In this document: positions 25,687-38,549 of the stretch, one piece after another
Numbering within the stretch: position 1 is the first letter of the stretch
Layout of the letters: the number at the start of each line of letters is the position of its first letter
From: Cinclus cinclus
Taxonomy: Eukaryota > Chordata > Aves > Passeriformes > Cinclidae
Assembly (NCBI RefSeq): GCF_963662255.1
Contig: NC_085046.1
Coordinates: forward strand, 133,098,392-133,162,391
Direction: 5' to 3'
DNA: 64,000 bases
The notes under the pieces: model-generated
Seen by the model: the letters and a program-made list of their open reading frames with translations, nothing else
The model's database searches: none
What the model was told of the DNA's origin: nothing
Translations under genes and position numbers: made by a program

Positions 25687-26521
25687 TTAATCTGTGCCCA
25701 TGGCAGGGTTTTGTGAAGCAAAACAATCATCAGCTGTATTCAGCTCGCCATTCTCATCTCCTTGTTGCAGGGAAGAGCATGCGAGGCAGGCCTGTATGAG
25801 CCTGATAAGGAAAAGAGGATTCAGTGTGGCTGTGAAGAGAATCCATAGGAGAAGAATGTGAAGGGCTGGGCCAGGCAAGCAGTGGGACACAGCAGGGACC
25901 TTTAAATGGGATCTGGGAGGTTCAACACCAAAGAGACATCTCTGGAAGATATGCTCATGGAAATGTTTGACTGGGTAGCATGTGAGAGACTGAGGAGCCA
26001 AGGTTCAAAATGCAGTAAAGTTATTCACTCACTAATCTGTGGCTGGTCACTTCAGGTCGGAAACCTCATGTCTGTGGTAGACAGTGACTTCTAATCTTCA
26101 GAGCTGCAGCGTGAGAGTTTTCTGGGGACTTCTGTTGGAGATGCTGCATGGCTACGGAGAGGCAGGAGTCTCTCCATAGTCAGGCTGTAGCCAGTCTTTA
26201 GTTTCATTTTCTCTTATTCAAACATGGAAAGGGATAAGGTAGATTTTATCTTTAGGTATTTAATTGCAAATGGAGAATTTGGCTCTTAATAGCACTGAAA
26301 CATTCTTATATTTAGTTACCAAAAACAATGTACTGAGTAATGAACCTTGATTCTCATCTTTGTTATACTACTTTTCTACCTTTAAATATTTCAAGGGACT
26401 ACAAAAGCATTTCTTTCTCATTTTTACTACTGTTTACTGTCAGTCTCTCCATTTTTTTGAACAAGTTGAACATTACTTCCTTTGTCCCAAACATAAGCAG
26501 ATGTTATTGTTGCAGCACTTA

Positions 26522-26556
26522 GGGGTGTTTTCCAACCTTAATGACTCTGTGGTTCT
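26522..26556 (+). mobile_element. CR1 3' tail, + orientation
   Basis: A 35-nt piece, 'gtgttttccaaccttaatg' followed by 'actctgtggttct', matches the terminal part of CR1 in the + orientation. No CR1 body is visible upstream. It faces the - strand CR1 that begins just downstream. Confidence 0.65.
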
Positions 26557-26614
26557 AAGCAGCCAATCCTAGCACATGCACAACACATCAACACGTAGCT
26601 GTGGAGTGACATCA

Positions 26615-26828
26615 TGTGCTGTCCTAAGATCAAGTCCAGCTTAATCCAGCAGCATGGTGTAAAACCACTGAATCGTGTCCCCATGTAACACATCCAGATG
26701 TCTTCTGAACACCTTGGGGATGGTGATTCCACCACTTCTCTTGGGCAGCCTGTTCCAATGCCTGCCAAAGTAAAGAAACCTTTCCTCATATCTAGTGTAC
26801 ACCTGCTCTGGCACAACTTGAGGCCTTT
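26615..26828 (-). mobile_element. CR1 LINE fragment, - orientation
   Basis: Read on the + strand, the order is typical of reversed CR1: 'gatggtgattccaccacttc', 'gggcagcctgttccaatgcc', 'aaagaaacctttcctcatat' and finally 'ggcacaacttgaggcc'. The left border is approximate, and the 3' tail of the element appears to be lost or replaced near 26600. An apparent 92-codon - strand frame across it is not a gene. Confidence 0.88.
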
Positions 26829-27799
26829 CTACAAACTGAAATATTTAAAAGAATATTGAGGTATGCCAAGATGTCCTCATGGCCATCCACAATGATTTCT
26901 GAAAACACATCACCTCACATTGCTTCGCATTTTACCAAGTGTTCTCCCATTTATATAGACATGTAGTTTAGGAGAATGCAATGACAAAAGAACCATTTTT
27001 AAAACTTTCATGCACAATTGTTGTTTAGATTTTATTTTTTTAAAAATAAGTTATTTCTGCTCTTTTATTTACATTTACACACATTTAAACCATGCTGATA
27101 ATATGACACCAAGATGTGGTAAGGATCTGAATAAATGCCCTGTTTTGGAAAATCCAAAAGCATTTTTTTCCAGCTTGCAGAAGTAGTTTCCAGACCTCAG
27201 ATAGGGGATGAAGAAACATGGTACAGTATAGGAGAACCTTAATCCTTCTCTTCTGTCTAAATGCTATTAGTACTGCACACCATATAATAGGCTTCATTTT
27301 TAGTTATTAATTATTTAAAGGGCATACAAATAAGATAGTATTCATTCTTCTTTTTTTTTTCTTCATTTATTATTTGGTTATTTCCAGGATATGAACAGGG
27401 GAATTTTTACAAAAAATTGCTCTTGTATTTTAACCTTGTTTCCTTAACTTTAGACCTTTTTTGAGACTACAGGTACTCATGGTTCATTTTGACACCTATT
27501 TATCAAACCAGCAGAACTTTAACATTTCTTTAAAAACTATCACTGGTTATTTTGAAGGGGTTTTAACAATAATTCAGCTACTTGTTGCTTGCTGTGAGCG
27601 TCTCCATTAAGCAGAATTTATCCTAATACTATTGTAATTAAGTAGTAGACTTTACCAGTCATTCCCATTAAATGAACTCAGTTCCCTGGAAAACTCAATA
27701 ATCTGTCCTGTTTTGGCAAGCTTCATTTCAGTAAGGGGTCCTTCTGAGAGTGGAAATGTTCCCTGGGACATATTGCTAGGCAGCTGCTGAGAGCAGAGC

Positions 27800-28292
27800 A
27801 AGGAGAGAAGAGAAGAGAAAGAGAAGAGAAAGAGAAGAGAAAGAGAAGAGAAAGAGAAGAGAAAGAGAAGAGAAAGAGAAAGAGAAGAGAAGAGAAGAGA
27901 AAAGAGAAGAGAAAAGAGAAGAGAAGAGAAGAGAAGAGAAGAGAAGAGAAGAGAAGAGAAGAGAAGAGAAGAGAAGAGAAGAGAAGAGAAGAGAAGAGAA
28001 GAGAAGAGAAGAGAAGAGAAGAGAAGAGAAGAGAAGAGAAGAGAAGAGAAGAGAAGAGAAGAGAAGAGGAAGAGAGGAGAGGAGAGGAGAGGAGAGGAGA
28101 GGAGAGGAGAGGAGAGGAGAGGAGAGGAGAGGAGAGGAGAGGAGAGGAGAGGAGAGGAGAGGAGAGGAGAGGAGAGGAGAGGAGAGGAGAGGAGAGGAGA
28201 GGAGAGGAGAGGAGAGGAGAGGAGAGGAGAGGAGAGGAGAGGAGAGGAGAGGAGAGGAGAGGAGAGGAGAGGAGAGGAGAGGAGAGGAGAGG
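27800..28292. repeat. 493-nt uninterrupted polypurine tract
   Basis: There is not one pyrimidine on the + strand from 27800 to 28292. It has three zones: an 11-nt unit GAGAAGAGAAA (about 27810-27890), about 30 copies of GAGAA (27916-28065), and about 43 copies of GGAGA (28075-28292). Polypurine mirror repeats of this kind can form intramolecular triplex (H-DNA) and are prone to expansion and to assembly error. The 190-codon - strand frame of Leu/Ser repeats across it is an artefact of the repeat. Confidence 0.98.
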
Positions 28293-28299
28293 CAAAGTC

Positions 28300-29925
28300 A
28301 GGAGCCTGTGACAGAAATCAAGGCAAGAAAATGTGGTCCTGAGCCTCCCAGACAGCAGTAGAGGGAGACGTTATCTCCAAGTTCTAGGAACTTGCACTTT
28401 AGGATGTGGGGAAGAGAGAGAGAAGAAAAGCTGCTTAATTAAAGAATCACTGCAATAAACCTGAGTAGCAACATATTTTTGTGCTTCTACACTGTGTTGA
28501 ATCTTAATAGTGTTCTACCTAGTCTAATCTTCTCTGTACCACAGGCTTTAAGACTCAGATGCTTATTTTCCTACTGTTGACTTATCTAAATTTATAGCAC
28601 AACTTTTAGAATGGGATGTAGTCTTCTTTAAAAACTAGATGCAAAGAAATAATTTATTTATCTCCATTTAAGGTCATTCATGTAGCTCACTGCAGGACAA
28701 TACCTGACAGGCACGAGTTCTATACCTGTGTTTAAGATGAGAAATTCAGTATTAAATGTTGTCCCCTGAGGAAAATTTTTCAATTCATGCTTTTTATAAT
28801 GACACCTCTTCTTTGACACGTCTTCTTATTTATGAAACATACATATTACCAACTAGGCAGGTATAAAATGCCAGATTTAAATATTCAGCAGTTTTGGAAG
28901 TAATTTTCTTCTCACTGAATGTTAGCACTCCCTTTTTTTATTCTGAAATAGAATTCAGTTTCTAAAATGTTGACACGTAGTTTCACATTCATAGAACAAG
29001 CATGGGAAATTCTAGCTCCATCATTTGAAGAGACACACAAGCCTATGAAGGTGTTTGTGTCTATGAAGATATTTGCATTGTTAAGACAAGAATTAAGTAG
29101 TTACAATGGGCACAGACATGAATGACTGGGAGGCTTGTGCTCTCTATTAGACAATTTAAAAATAAAATGTGCTGGAAGCTCATGGGTATTTTATTTTGCC
29201 TACTAGACGTAAAACTATGCCTGCCTAAGGATAGTTATCCTTAGGGTGCACTGGTAGTGGAAAAAAGCACTGAGATGCTGTTGCCTGTGGAGCTGTGGTA
29301 GCACTTTGTTGCGCTCAGTATGTTTTCAAAATGTACTGTCTGGACATACACATGCATAAGATTATGAAAGCTTCAACAGATGCTTTCCATAGGACTTGTG
29401 GATACCATAGTGGGCAGTTGTTTGGAATAAAAGTAGAGAAAAACCTGATGTGAAAAGTCACATTTTGGTGGTGTCAGAATTTGTTTGTTAATAAAAAATG
29501 CAGACCAAGATACAATATCATAGTAACAATAACTATATTTTAAATTATTATCTATCTTCATTAAATAAATAAATTACTTAATGGAATGCACCTGTGGTTT
29601 CAGTTAAGCTAGTGGCTGCTTGCTGGTCTCTTTCATACAGTGTGATGGAATGATCAAAATTCTGGAGATCAGTTTCCATCTGAATATGCTTGAATAGGCT
29701 TGAGTATAAATTTTCAAGAAGGATGGAAATTAAAGTTATTTCTGGTTGTTTCATTGCCAGCCAAATTAACCATGTTCTGTGAAAGTGTGGGTTTGAACAT
29801 TTTGAATAGAAAAATTCCTCTCAATATTTCTAGTAAGTATTGTAAGTACAGTATGTGTGAATACATAAATATATTAGCATGGATATTTTAAAATAAATAT
29901 GTAAAAAATATAGTACTTATATATA
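28300..29925. other. intronic sequence without identified elements
   Basis: AT-rich intron; no exon, repeat body or RNA gene seen. Confidence 0.55.
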
Positions 29926-29932
29926 CATGCAT

Positions 29933-29951
29933 ACACACACACACACACACA
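29933..29951. repeat. (AC)n dinucleotide repeat
   Basis: About nine AC units following a TATATACATGCAT lead-in. Confidence 0.9.
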
Positions 29952-30559
29952 ATGTAAGTGATTATGAGCATATAAAAATAACATATTCTAGTCAGAAGAA
30001 GTATTGACTGTTACTAGGTCCTAAAAACCAGTTTTATTTGAAATACTTTACTTTTGCTGAACTATCCTCACCATTTGGCTGTAGCTGCTTTTCTAATGGT
30101 GTTGAAGTATCCCACAGCCAGTGGCAAAATGAGTCCTTTTTCAGATGCAGCAAATCTACTTTGCACTACCAAAGTATGGGCAAAGAAATTCAGAGCTTGG
30201 CCTGAGAAATTCAGCATTGAGTGAAGCTTATAAATGTCCTGAGCCTCATTTATCAAGCCTGGACAACAAGTTCATCAATCTAATCCCCTGGTGGCTCCTC
30301 AGACTTCAAGGAAACTTAAAAGACAGTCAGCTCCAGCTGTTAGGGCTCCAGAGCAAAGAGCATGGGAGGCACCATCACTGGCTGTCCTTGCCTTCCCTGG
30401 CAGCCCCAGACCTGCAGCAAGGTCTGTACAGCTAGTACTCTATCTGATTTATTTATAGGTTTATTTGTGTGTCCTGATAGTCCATACATGGTAAATTATA
30501 TGCATAACCTCATTGGGGTTTATATGGTTTCATGTTTATATTGTTTCTTTGGTTGTAGC

Positions 30560-30877
30560 AAGGAGGGTGTCAGTCTCTTTTCCCAGGTAACCAGTAGGAA
30601 ATATCCTCTGGAATTGTCAGAACAAGAGGAAATATCCTCAGGTTGCACCAGAGAAGGTTCAGGCTGTGCACTGGAGGAATTTTTTCATGGAAAGGATTGT
30701 TAAACATTGGGACAAGCTGCCCAGTGAGGTGGTGGAGTCACCATCCCTGGAGGTGTTCAAGGAATGACTGGATACGGCACTGAGTGCCATGGTCTGGTTG
30801 ACAAGGTGGTGATCAGGGAAAAGACTTGATTTGGTTTGATCTCAGGTTACCTTTCTAACCTAAATGATTCTGTGATG
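30560..30877 (+). mobile_element. CR1 LINE fragment, + orientation, with internal duplication
   Basis: The order fits the CR1 3' region: 'tctcttttcccaggtaacc', 'acaagaggaaatatcctcag', 'gttgcaccagagaagg', 'ggacaagctgcccag', 'ccatccctggaggtg' and a final 'ctaacctaaatgattctgtg'. AGGAAATATCCTC occurs at 30596 and again at 30627, a 31-nt offset, suggesting a local duplication inside the element. A 113-codon + strand frame over it is not a gene. Confidence 0.9.
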
Positions 30878-30879
30878 CT

Positions 30880-33800
30880 GTAATAATCATGTCCCATCTT
30901 AAATAACTTAAAATTTGTTAATAAACTTTTGCCCCCTTTCTTTTTACTAATCCATTTCAATGTGTTTACAAAATGCTTCACAACTTTGGAATTACTGAAT
31001 ATAGTTTTTTAATCTATTTTAACATATTTAGGAAATAATTGAGTTTTGCATTGGCAAAATACTGTCCTTTCTGTGCTGTAAGGGAAGGATAGCACTCTGA
31101 ACTCTACTGATGCATTTAGGAAAAACTGCATAACATAAGAGATACCATCACAGTTTATGTAGATTATTCTCACTCCAAGAATATGTCTTATAATTTAAAA
31201 TTCTTCCTGTCACAGATTAGCTTTTATATCTTGTTTTTGACATTTGATTTCATATCTGAAATGCATAGAAGACACTATTTTTAATAAAAACTTTATATAT
31301 GTTAGTAATTATTATTTATGTATTTATTTTAAAGCATCTCATATTTTCTGAAATATTTCTTTTTCTTTGAAGCTCTCCTTTCCACATGACAGTCTCTGAT
31401 CTGGGGGATGAGTGGCCACTTTTTTTAAACAAGAAACTGGAACTCCTGCAATGTGCGAGGACATTAAAGACAAGTTTAGGGGAGCTGAGGGAGGTGTGCC
31501 TCGAAGCTGGGGAGGTGAGGAAGGATTCTTCCCTCTCTCCCCCTCTTGCAAGCTGTTGTCTTCACTTTTGGAAGAAAACTGGGGCAAATTAGCATAAAGG
31601 AAAGAGAGCAATAAAGCAGAAAACAATAGTAGAGCCAAAATATGTTAGTTCCTTCTTTTCTGCTTGTGTTGAAGCAGGTCTGGTTCTACTATTGCTAATT
31701 TTTAATTCTGCAGTGTACCTTATAGTCTTATTGTTTGCTTTCACACTTCCTTCCTCTTGGATGCAGTTGCATTTACTACATTAAATATTGGATTTTGTTG
31801 TTTATATTTGTTAAATTCCAGATCATATTCTTCTCTTTTGGGATCTGGTATTTTGCTTTAATCCCATTTCCGTCTTCGCTATGGTCAATTCATCTCCTCC
31901 CAGTCTAAATACCATCTTAATCCTTCATACATCTGTGGTGGAAGATTTTCCTTGCTTCTTGGATCCACCTGGATCACAAGTCATGGAACGACATGAAGGA
32001 TTGCATTTGAACCTTCCAGACTCAGCAAGGTATCAGCAAGGGAGATTTAGGTTAGCAAGGAGAAAAGAGTTCCTAATGTTAATGAGAGTGAAAAGCTGGA
32101 GGAGATTCAGGAGGTTGCAGTAAATCTGTGGCTGGTGCATTTCAGAACAGGCTGGACCAAGACAACAGGAGTGGTGGAGGCACAGCTGAGCTGTGGTGTG
32201 GGGGAAGGAAAAGGAGCAGATGACCCTGTGGCTTTTGGCAGCCTGATGCTGAGAAATGTCTGCAGCCAACTTCACTTGTTTGGCTGCCCAGAAATGCCTG
32301 CAGGTAGCTAAAATCTTTCAAGATTGGCTTTAAAAGGAGCAGAATGAGACACTGTTTTTTTGGTTTTTTGTTGTTTTTTTTTTGTAGATGATGGCAGATG
32401 GGACATTGCAGGAAGCTAGACAGTTGGTCACACCAGTATAGGATACTGGTTTCAAAATCTAATTGAAATATAACAAGGGCTAGCTGAGAGATAAGGAAGT
32501 AAGCTGCTATATTTCTTTGGCATGTCCCTTCTCAGTTGCCTGCATGTTTTCTTTCTCCTGAATATTGTCCCTTCCCGCTCCAGTTTCTTGCTAACTAAAT
32601 TTAGAGTTAGAGCCAATAGAAAATCAGTGTAGCTTTTTCATCCTAAGTTTTACTTAGGATGTTGTTTCTAAGTTTTCTGTACTTATTTTTTTTAAGAAAT
32701 ATATGAGGATTGTTGTCTCAGGATTCTAAGGATCATTATCACTGGGTTTTGTGCCACACATTTGCAGAGTGAGAGCAATAGTATTGCATTTGCAGGATGC
32801 CAAGTGTGTGCCCTTTGATCTGGCAGTACAGCATGCCTCAGGGAGTTAGCTGAATCTTGATTTTTATAGTCAGTCATTCGCTATCAGGTACCAGAACTCC
32901 TATTAGACAGGCTGAAAAATAGAGAATACACCATGGGTTCAATATGGAAACATTTGCAAGGAGTCTCTTGGCATTACCAGCATCCTCAGAGCTCATTTTG
33001 TGCTTCTGTGCTAGTAAATCTCTTAAATGCATACAGAAGTGATACCTGTGTTCAGTGAATGATTGCATGTACACTGATTATTTTTGAAACCACTTTCCCC
33101 CAGCCCACCACATTTAGCAGTGGAAAATAAGAATAATATACATATTTTGAAACTTGACCTCATAAATATGAGACCACTCAGTGTGGTTGTGACTCCTTTA
33201 CATTCCTTGCATTCCCTGTTCCCCAGTTGTTACCACTTGTTGCAGGGTTTAAGTGGCTTTGTAGTAGAACCTATTAGCTTGCTCTGGCCAGTAGCATTCT
33301 TGGGACTAAATGGCTTTTCTGACCTTTAATAAGCATTTTCTTGTCAGACATACCAAAGATACTTGACTATTTGTTTGTTCACTAATACTACCATAATTGA
33401 GGGGTCTCCTGAACTCTTCAGAAATAAAGTAATGACATTCTCATTGTTTTCTGTTCTTTGCTGTGCTGTTGGAGCACAGTGTCTTGCACTTGCAGTGTCC
33501 CTTTGGGATCACTGCAAAAAGTGGGGAAGTAAAGTTTCACGGGGTGGAATTTGCTGCCGTGACCCACTGCAGCCTGCTGTTCAACCTCATGAGACCTACA
33601 GTAGCACACTGCCTTGATATTCTCACTTTAAATCTGTTTTGGGATAACAAAGATGCTTGAAGTTATTCTGTCAAGGCAACAGATAGGATGGGCAAATCTC
33701 TTCCAAATAAAGTGTGTGTTAGAGGTCACAGTTGTATGTCTGTAATTTTTAATCCAGGTAGTTTTCTGTTTCCATGTAGTGTTTGAAAAAAAACATAAAG

Positions 33801-35390
33801 TAATGAAAGAGACTGCACAATGATCACAAATTTCCACCAGTGATTAATAGAGCACTTAGGACTTGATTTTGCCTAGCACTGAGCACCCCAAACTTCCATT
33901 CAAAGCATTAGGGGTGAGGTATGCTCAGCATTTTCCGACACTGAAAGCTGCAAGTACAGCCTCTACATAGAAGATAAATATTTTTTTATTTATATGACCT
34001 TGAAGATGTGACTGCTTTGATAGGGTTAAGGTCAATGAGTGTATTATTTTTAGACATGATACAGAATACTTGGATGGTTCTGCTTTATTTTAGTGTGTTA
34101 ACATCTGGCAGCATTCTGTGTTCCATATGCTGCTGATTGTCCTGATACATTCATCTTCAGTGATTATCAAAAAGATTTCAGTGCTCTGGAGTTAATAACA
34201 CATTTGAGAAGACAAATACATGAAGATAAGTAGAAAAGCTAGGTTTCTGTGTAGAAGACCAATAATTTTGCAATCTTCCAAGTACACTATTAATTCAGAA
34301 ATGTTTTCTAAATTGACTTAATTAGCTTATTTCTGTAAGGGTGAAAAATGGTGTGTTAGAATTCAATATTGTTGTCACAATAGACATAGAGAACACTACT
34401 TGGAATTCTGATTATGCCCTTTTAATTCTACATGTTGCAACATGGCTGATTTTTGATAATGGTGAATAGTTAAGGGGATTTTAGATTTGCACCCTTTTCT
34501 CAATAATTATTTTTTATATGGATTGGGTCTGTGAAAGTTTATATATGCTTCTGCTGTTTCATTACAGTAAGTATAAACATAACTGTTGACTTTTTTTTTT
34601 TTTGTATTGGTGTTTTCAGTTTTCCTAGTTTTTCCCGGGCTATAAATTATTATTTTCATTTTGTGCTGTTTTGGCCTCACGTGCTAACACTTTAGGGGAG
34701 AAAGTCTTAAATTTTTCATGTAAAATTTGCCACATCAAAGCAGGTATTCCCTTTTACAGTACCACCTTCTTTCTGAGAATTCAGAAGCCTTACCACAATC
34801 AGAACAAATGGTGAAGCAAAAATCTAAGTCTGATGTCTGTCAGCGTTGTCTCATGTGGCGTTTGCCATAGCCCACACTTGCATTAGAGGCTAGCCCACTG
34901 TGGGGCTGCCCAAATTCCTGCAAGGAATAGCTCAAGTAAGGAAACAGCTTTAGAGCTCAAAGTCTAGAAGAATGACCCTTTGCTTCCAACACCTCCTGTC
35001 AGACAGTTCCTTGCTGTTCTGGTCTCTGCTGAGAAGGGAGGTTGCTGTGAAATCAGCTGTGGCCATGGCTCTTGAGCCAAACCCTGGCACCAGGGTCTGT
35101 CAACACAACATGGCATGGGACGTCTGGTCTAAGTAGACATCAGGAAAGCAGAAGAAAGACTAAAGTGGCAGTTTCCCACAAAACAGAAGGTACAGAACAA
35201 ACTAAGGTAGCAATTTTGTTCCCCAGTATTTCTCTCTTAATTCAATATGTATCATTTCAAAGAAAAAAATAAAGGCAGCGAAGTCTCTTGAGGCACATAA
35301 CATACCCAGACCCACTGTTCAGATAAAACTTGTTTTATTTAATCATGCACAAATTTGTTTAGATCTTAGCAGTGACCACTCTTCCTGTTG
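30880..35390. other. intronic sequence without identified elements
   Basis: No exon or transposon body recognised. Short GC-richer patches at 31380-31600, 31980-32290 and 34840-35200 carry overlapping short frames without recognisable protein content. T runs are at 32369-32382 and 34590-34603. Confidence 0.5.
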
Positions 35391-35394
35391 CCAA

Positions 35395-35800
35395 TATCTA
35401 TTAATGATAATTACTGCAAATACTATACTCACTCAGTGATAACATCACATCATGGTGAGGAAGATTGTGATCTTATCTAAACCTATTCTGTTTAACTCTG
35501 ACACTCCTTCTATTATAGTGGGGCCCTGATAAGATCATGCCTTTTAGGATCAGACATTAGTTGAAATCAATATTTGAAAATGTGCCTGTTTTTGCTTAAT
35601 AGCAAAGTTAGTGTGAGGGTCATAGTGAGATCATTTGTTGGATGAGATTGTACAGCTTCATCTTGTAATGGAAATGTGTTTCTTGCTTCAGCTGCTGGTG
35701 AAAAGTAAAAACAAGGGCTCTTTGAAAGCTAACAGCTTTGCTAGCAATCACTGTGTGAGGAAGATACAATCATTATTATGATATTTAACATCTGTAGTGC
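35395..35800. promoter_or_regulatory. candidate intronic enhancer with four WGATAA motifs
   Basis: Four matches to the GATA-factor consensus lie within 128 nt: TGATAA at 35405, TGATAA at 35437, TTATCT at 35473 (- strand AGATAA) and TGATAA at 35527. The last two are embedded in the same 10-mer GATAAGATCA, once on each strand (35468-35477 reversed, 35528-35537 forward). The surrounding sequence is of high complexity with no repeat signature. FOG2 acts with GATA4/5/6, so GATA input into its own gene is plausible. Enhancer activity is inferred. Confidence 0.4.
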
Positions 35801-35899
35801 TGCATGCAGCCTGTTGAGGCTTGAGTCAGGAACTAATGCTCCTTTTTGCTAGACTCTGGACCTGATACTCAAAAGACAGCTGCTAGCCTCAGCTAGCTT

Positions 35900-38490
35900 A
35901 GGTCCTGGTTTTAAACTAGACATTAATGCAATGGCAACAAGTGAGTGTGGAAGCCAAAAGTTAAAATTGGCAATAATTAAGATTAGTATAGTAAAAGTTG
36001 CGTCACACTAAAGCAGCAGACGTGACTTTTTTAGAGATAGGGAACGAAAAATGCAGTGAGTTTGCAGATGACTTCAGAGAATTCTTTCTATATGCATTAA
36101 TCTAGTAGAAGAAAATAAAAATAAATCGTGAGTATTTATTTAGATAGAAATTTTGAATCTTATTTTCTGATAAAGGATATAATCTAGATCAGTGATGATG
36201 AACCCTTTTAGAGCTTGCTGCCAAATTTATTTTACAAAGCTCAGAAACTCTTGTGCTGCCAACATTAATCTCCCTGTAACAAATTTGGCACCAGTGCCAG
36301 CTGTTTATAGTTACTGGTAGAGATGAATAATCAGAAAACACAAAGCACCATAATGCTGTTTTGCTGAAAAATATGGTTACTCTTAATGTAAGACTTTTCA
36401 AGATCTAGTGAAAGAAACCAAAGCAGAGCCCAGGGGGTATTGCATGGGATATATGAGACCTGCAGTGCCCTTTTCTCCTTAAAGCCATTAATTTTTATTC
36501 TCCAGTAAATAAAAAAGTACAACAGAAGAGATAAAAAATGAAAACTGTGTAGTGAATGACCTGTTGTTTTCATGGCAGGACTGCAAAATATGAGTGACAC
36601 TAGTTCTGTGCCTGAGGCTGGCATCAAAGGGTCTCATGCATAGCTTCCAGTGCAAGGCACGTACCCTGAGCTCTAGACTGCTGTGGGGAGAAAGGCTCAA
36701 AGTGATACATTAATGGATCTGTTAAATCATTCCAGTGTAGAATTAAAAAAAAAAAAGAAAAAAAAATCAGAAATCTCCACATTTTTCCTGAAATTGAGGT
36801 CTGTTTGAATGCCCATCTCATTATTTAGATAAAATGCTAATATTAGTGATGTGCTAAGACCTGGCCAGTGTTTACCAACCATTTCCATTTCAGTAATTAC
36901 ACTTCTCACTGACTGTGTCTGATCATAACCTCCAACTTCTTGTGCATTGACTTGAATTTCTTTTGCAGTTCTCAACTTGATAACAATTCCTCACATTTGA
37001 CATACCAGTCACTAAATTTATTATTTTGTTTTCTGGAAGAGAGGAATGTACACATGGCAGGAATGATAGTTTTCACTATACAAAGTCAGAAGGTTTTTAA
37101 TTCGGAATAGAACATATATAGTATCATGATCTCTGCTAATTATTTATGAATATGTCTTTACCAGTATCACATATGTGCCAACTGCTAGTTATGAAGAGGT
37201 GTAACTTTAATTTATGTTTGTTCGAACACGAAAGTAAGTGGAATGACAAATGAATAAATCATTGCACCAGTGTTAACAGTAAAAGCATGACTGAACTCAC
37301 TATCATCACATTGCCTTTTGATTCAATTAAATGCTACTGTTTACCATTTTAATACCATATATGAAAGCAGTGTAAATTGAAATTAAGAAGTCATCAAGTT
37401 GAATTTATATAGATGAAAAACTTCCCCTATAAGACATGTATAAGGATATTTGAGGGGTGTTTTGCCCATAGAAAGTGAGGCATTTCTTGCTTTCATTAAT
37501 ACTGCATACTTTTGGATACAATATGAATAATAAAGATGTATATTTCCTATTGTTTTTCATTATAGTTGTTACAGAGGGAGGAGCAGGGTTATTTTGAAAT
37601 CATGCCTAAGAAAAATGGGAAGAATGTATCTTTGAAAGAAATTTGTAGTATGTCAAGATTTTAGACAGTGCAGCACAGAATTTTCTTAAGATTTTCTTTT
37701 CCCAACTCTATTTTAATCCATGTCCATAATAAAAGTGTTTCTTGTGTAATCTGATACGTCACTGCAGTATTTGTATTAAAAAATGGGTGTTGTTCCACTA
37801 GTGGATTTCCACAATATGCCATTCAGTAGACTACTGTCAACAATTTGTTTTGAGTGTTACTGAAAAACAGTGTATTGGTAGAATTTTGAAGTGTTAATAT
37901 TTAAATACTGATCTCTTTAAAATGTTGACTTTTTGAACAATTTTTCTCATTAGTTATATCTTGGGTTTTTTTAATTTTTTTTTCTGAAATATTTTCAAAT
38001 TCATGGAATAGCTCCACTTTTCACTTGCCTGTTTTTATTTCAGAAGTCTTTGTGATGTATTTTTGGCCATCGTGTGCTAGGTTTGGAGCCCCAAATGGTT
38101 CAGTGGGGCAGGACAGGTGACTTAATTCTTTTTCTGAAACCATGATGAGTTTAATTTTAGACACAATGAAAAGAAGAGCTCTGCAGTTTTCTGCCTTACT
38201 CCCAGATACGTATAAAATAAGGATATCATTAAGAAAATTGGGTATATCTGAAAAAGCAAGGTGGATTTTTTCCATTGATATGCCTTCTTTCTCTATACAT
38301 AAAGAATTATGAAGAGCCATAATTTTACTTTCATAATAGCAAAATATTCCACTTATTCCATTCCTTAGTTCCCAGCATTGGCCACATACAGCAAATGTGA
38401 GACATTCCGTTCATCATGTGTGGCAGTGCAGTCAGTTTACTTTAAACTTGACTCCAAAAGAACTAGATTAAGAAGCAACAAGAGAAGTTA
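35900..38490. other. intronic sequence without identified elements
   Basis: AT-rich intron with A runs near 36745-36766. Nothing else recognised. Confidence 0.5.
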
Positions 38491-38499
38491 AAGTCAATT

Positions 38500-38544
38500 A
38501 TACATACAATACATGTACATAATACATATATATATACATATGTA
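38500..38544. repeat. TACATA/TATA-rich low-complexity stretch
   Basis: Imperfect TACATA and TATATA units, alternating pyrimidine and purine. Confidence 0.75.
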
Positions 38545-38549
38545 TCCTG

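Noticed and set aside
27723..28295. 190-codon - strand frame rich in Leu and Ser
   Set aside because: It is the translation of the polypurine/polypyrimidine repeat; pentamer repeats without stops produce it automatically.
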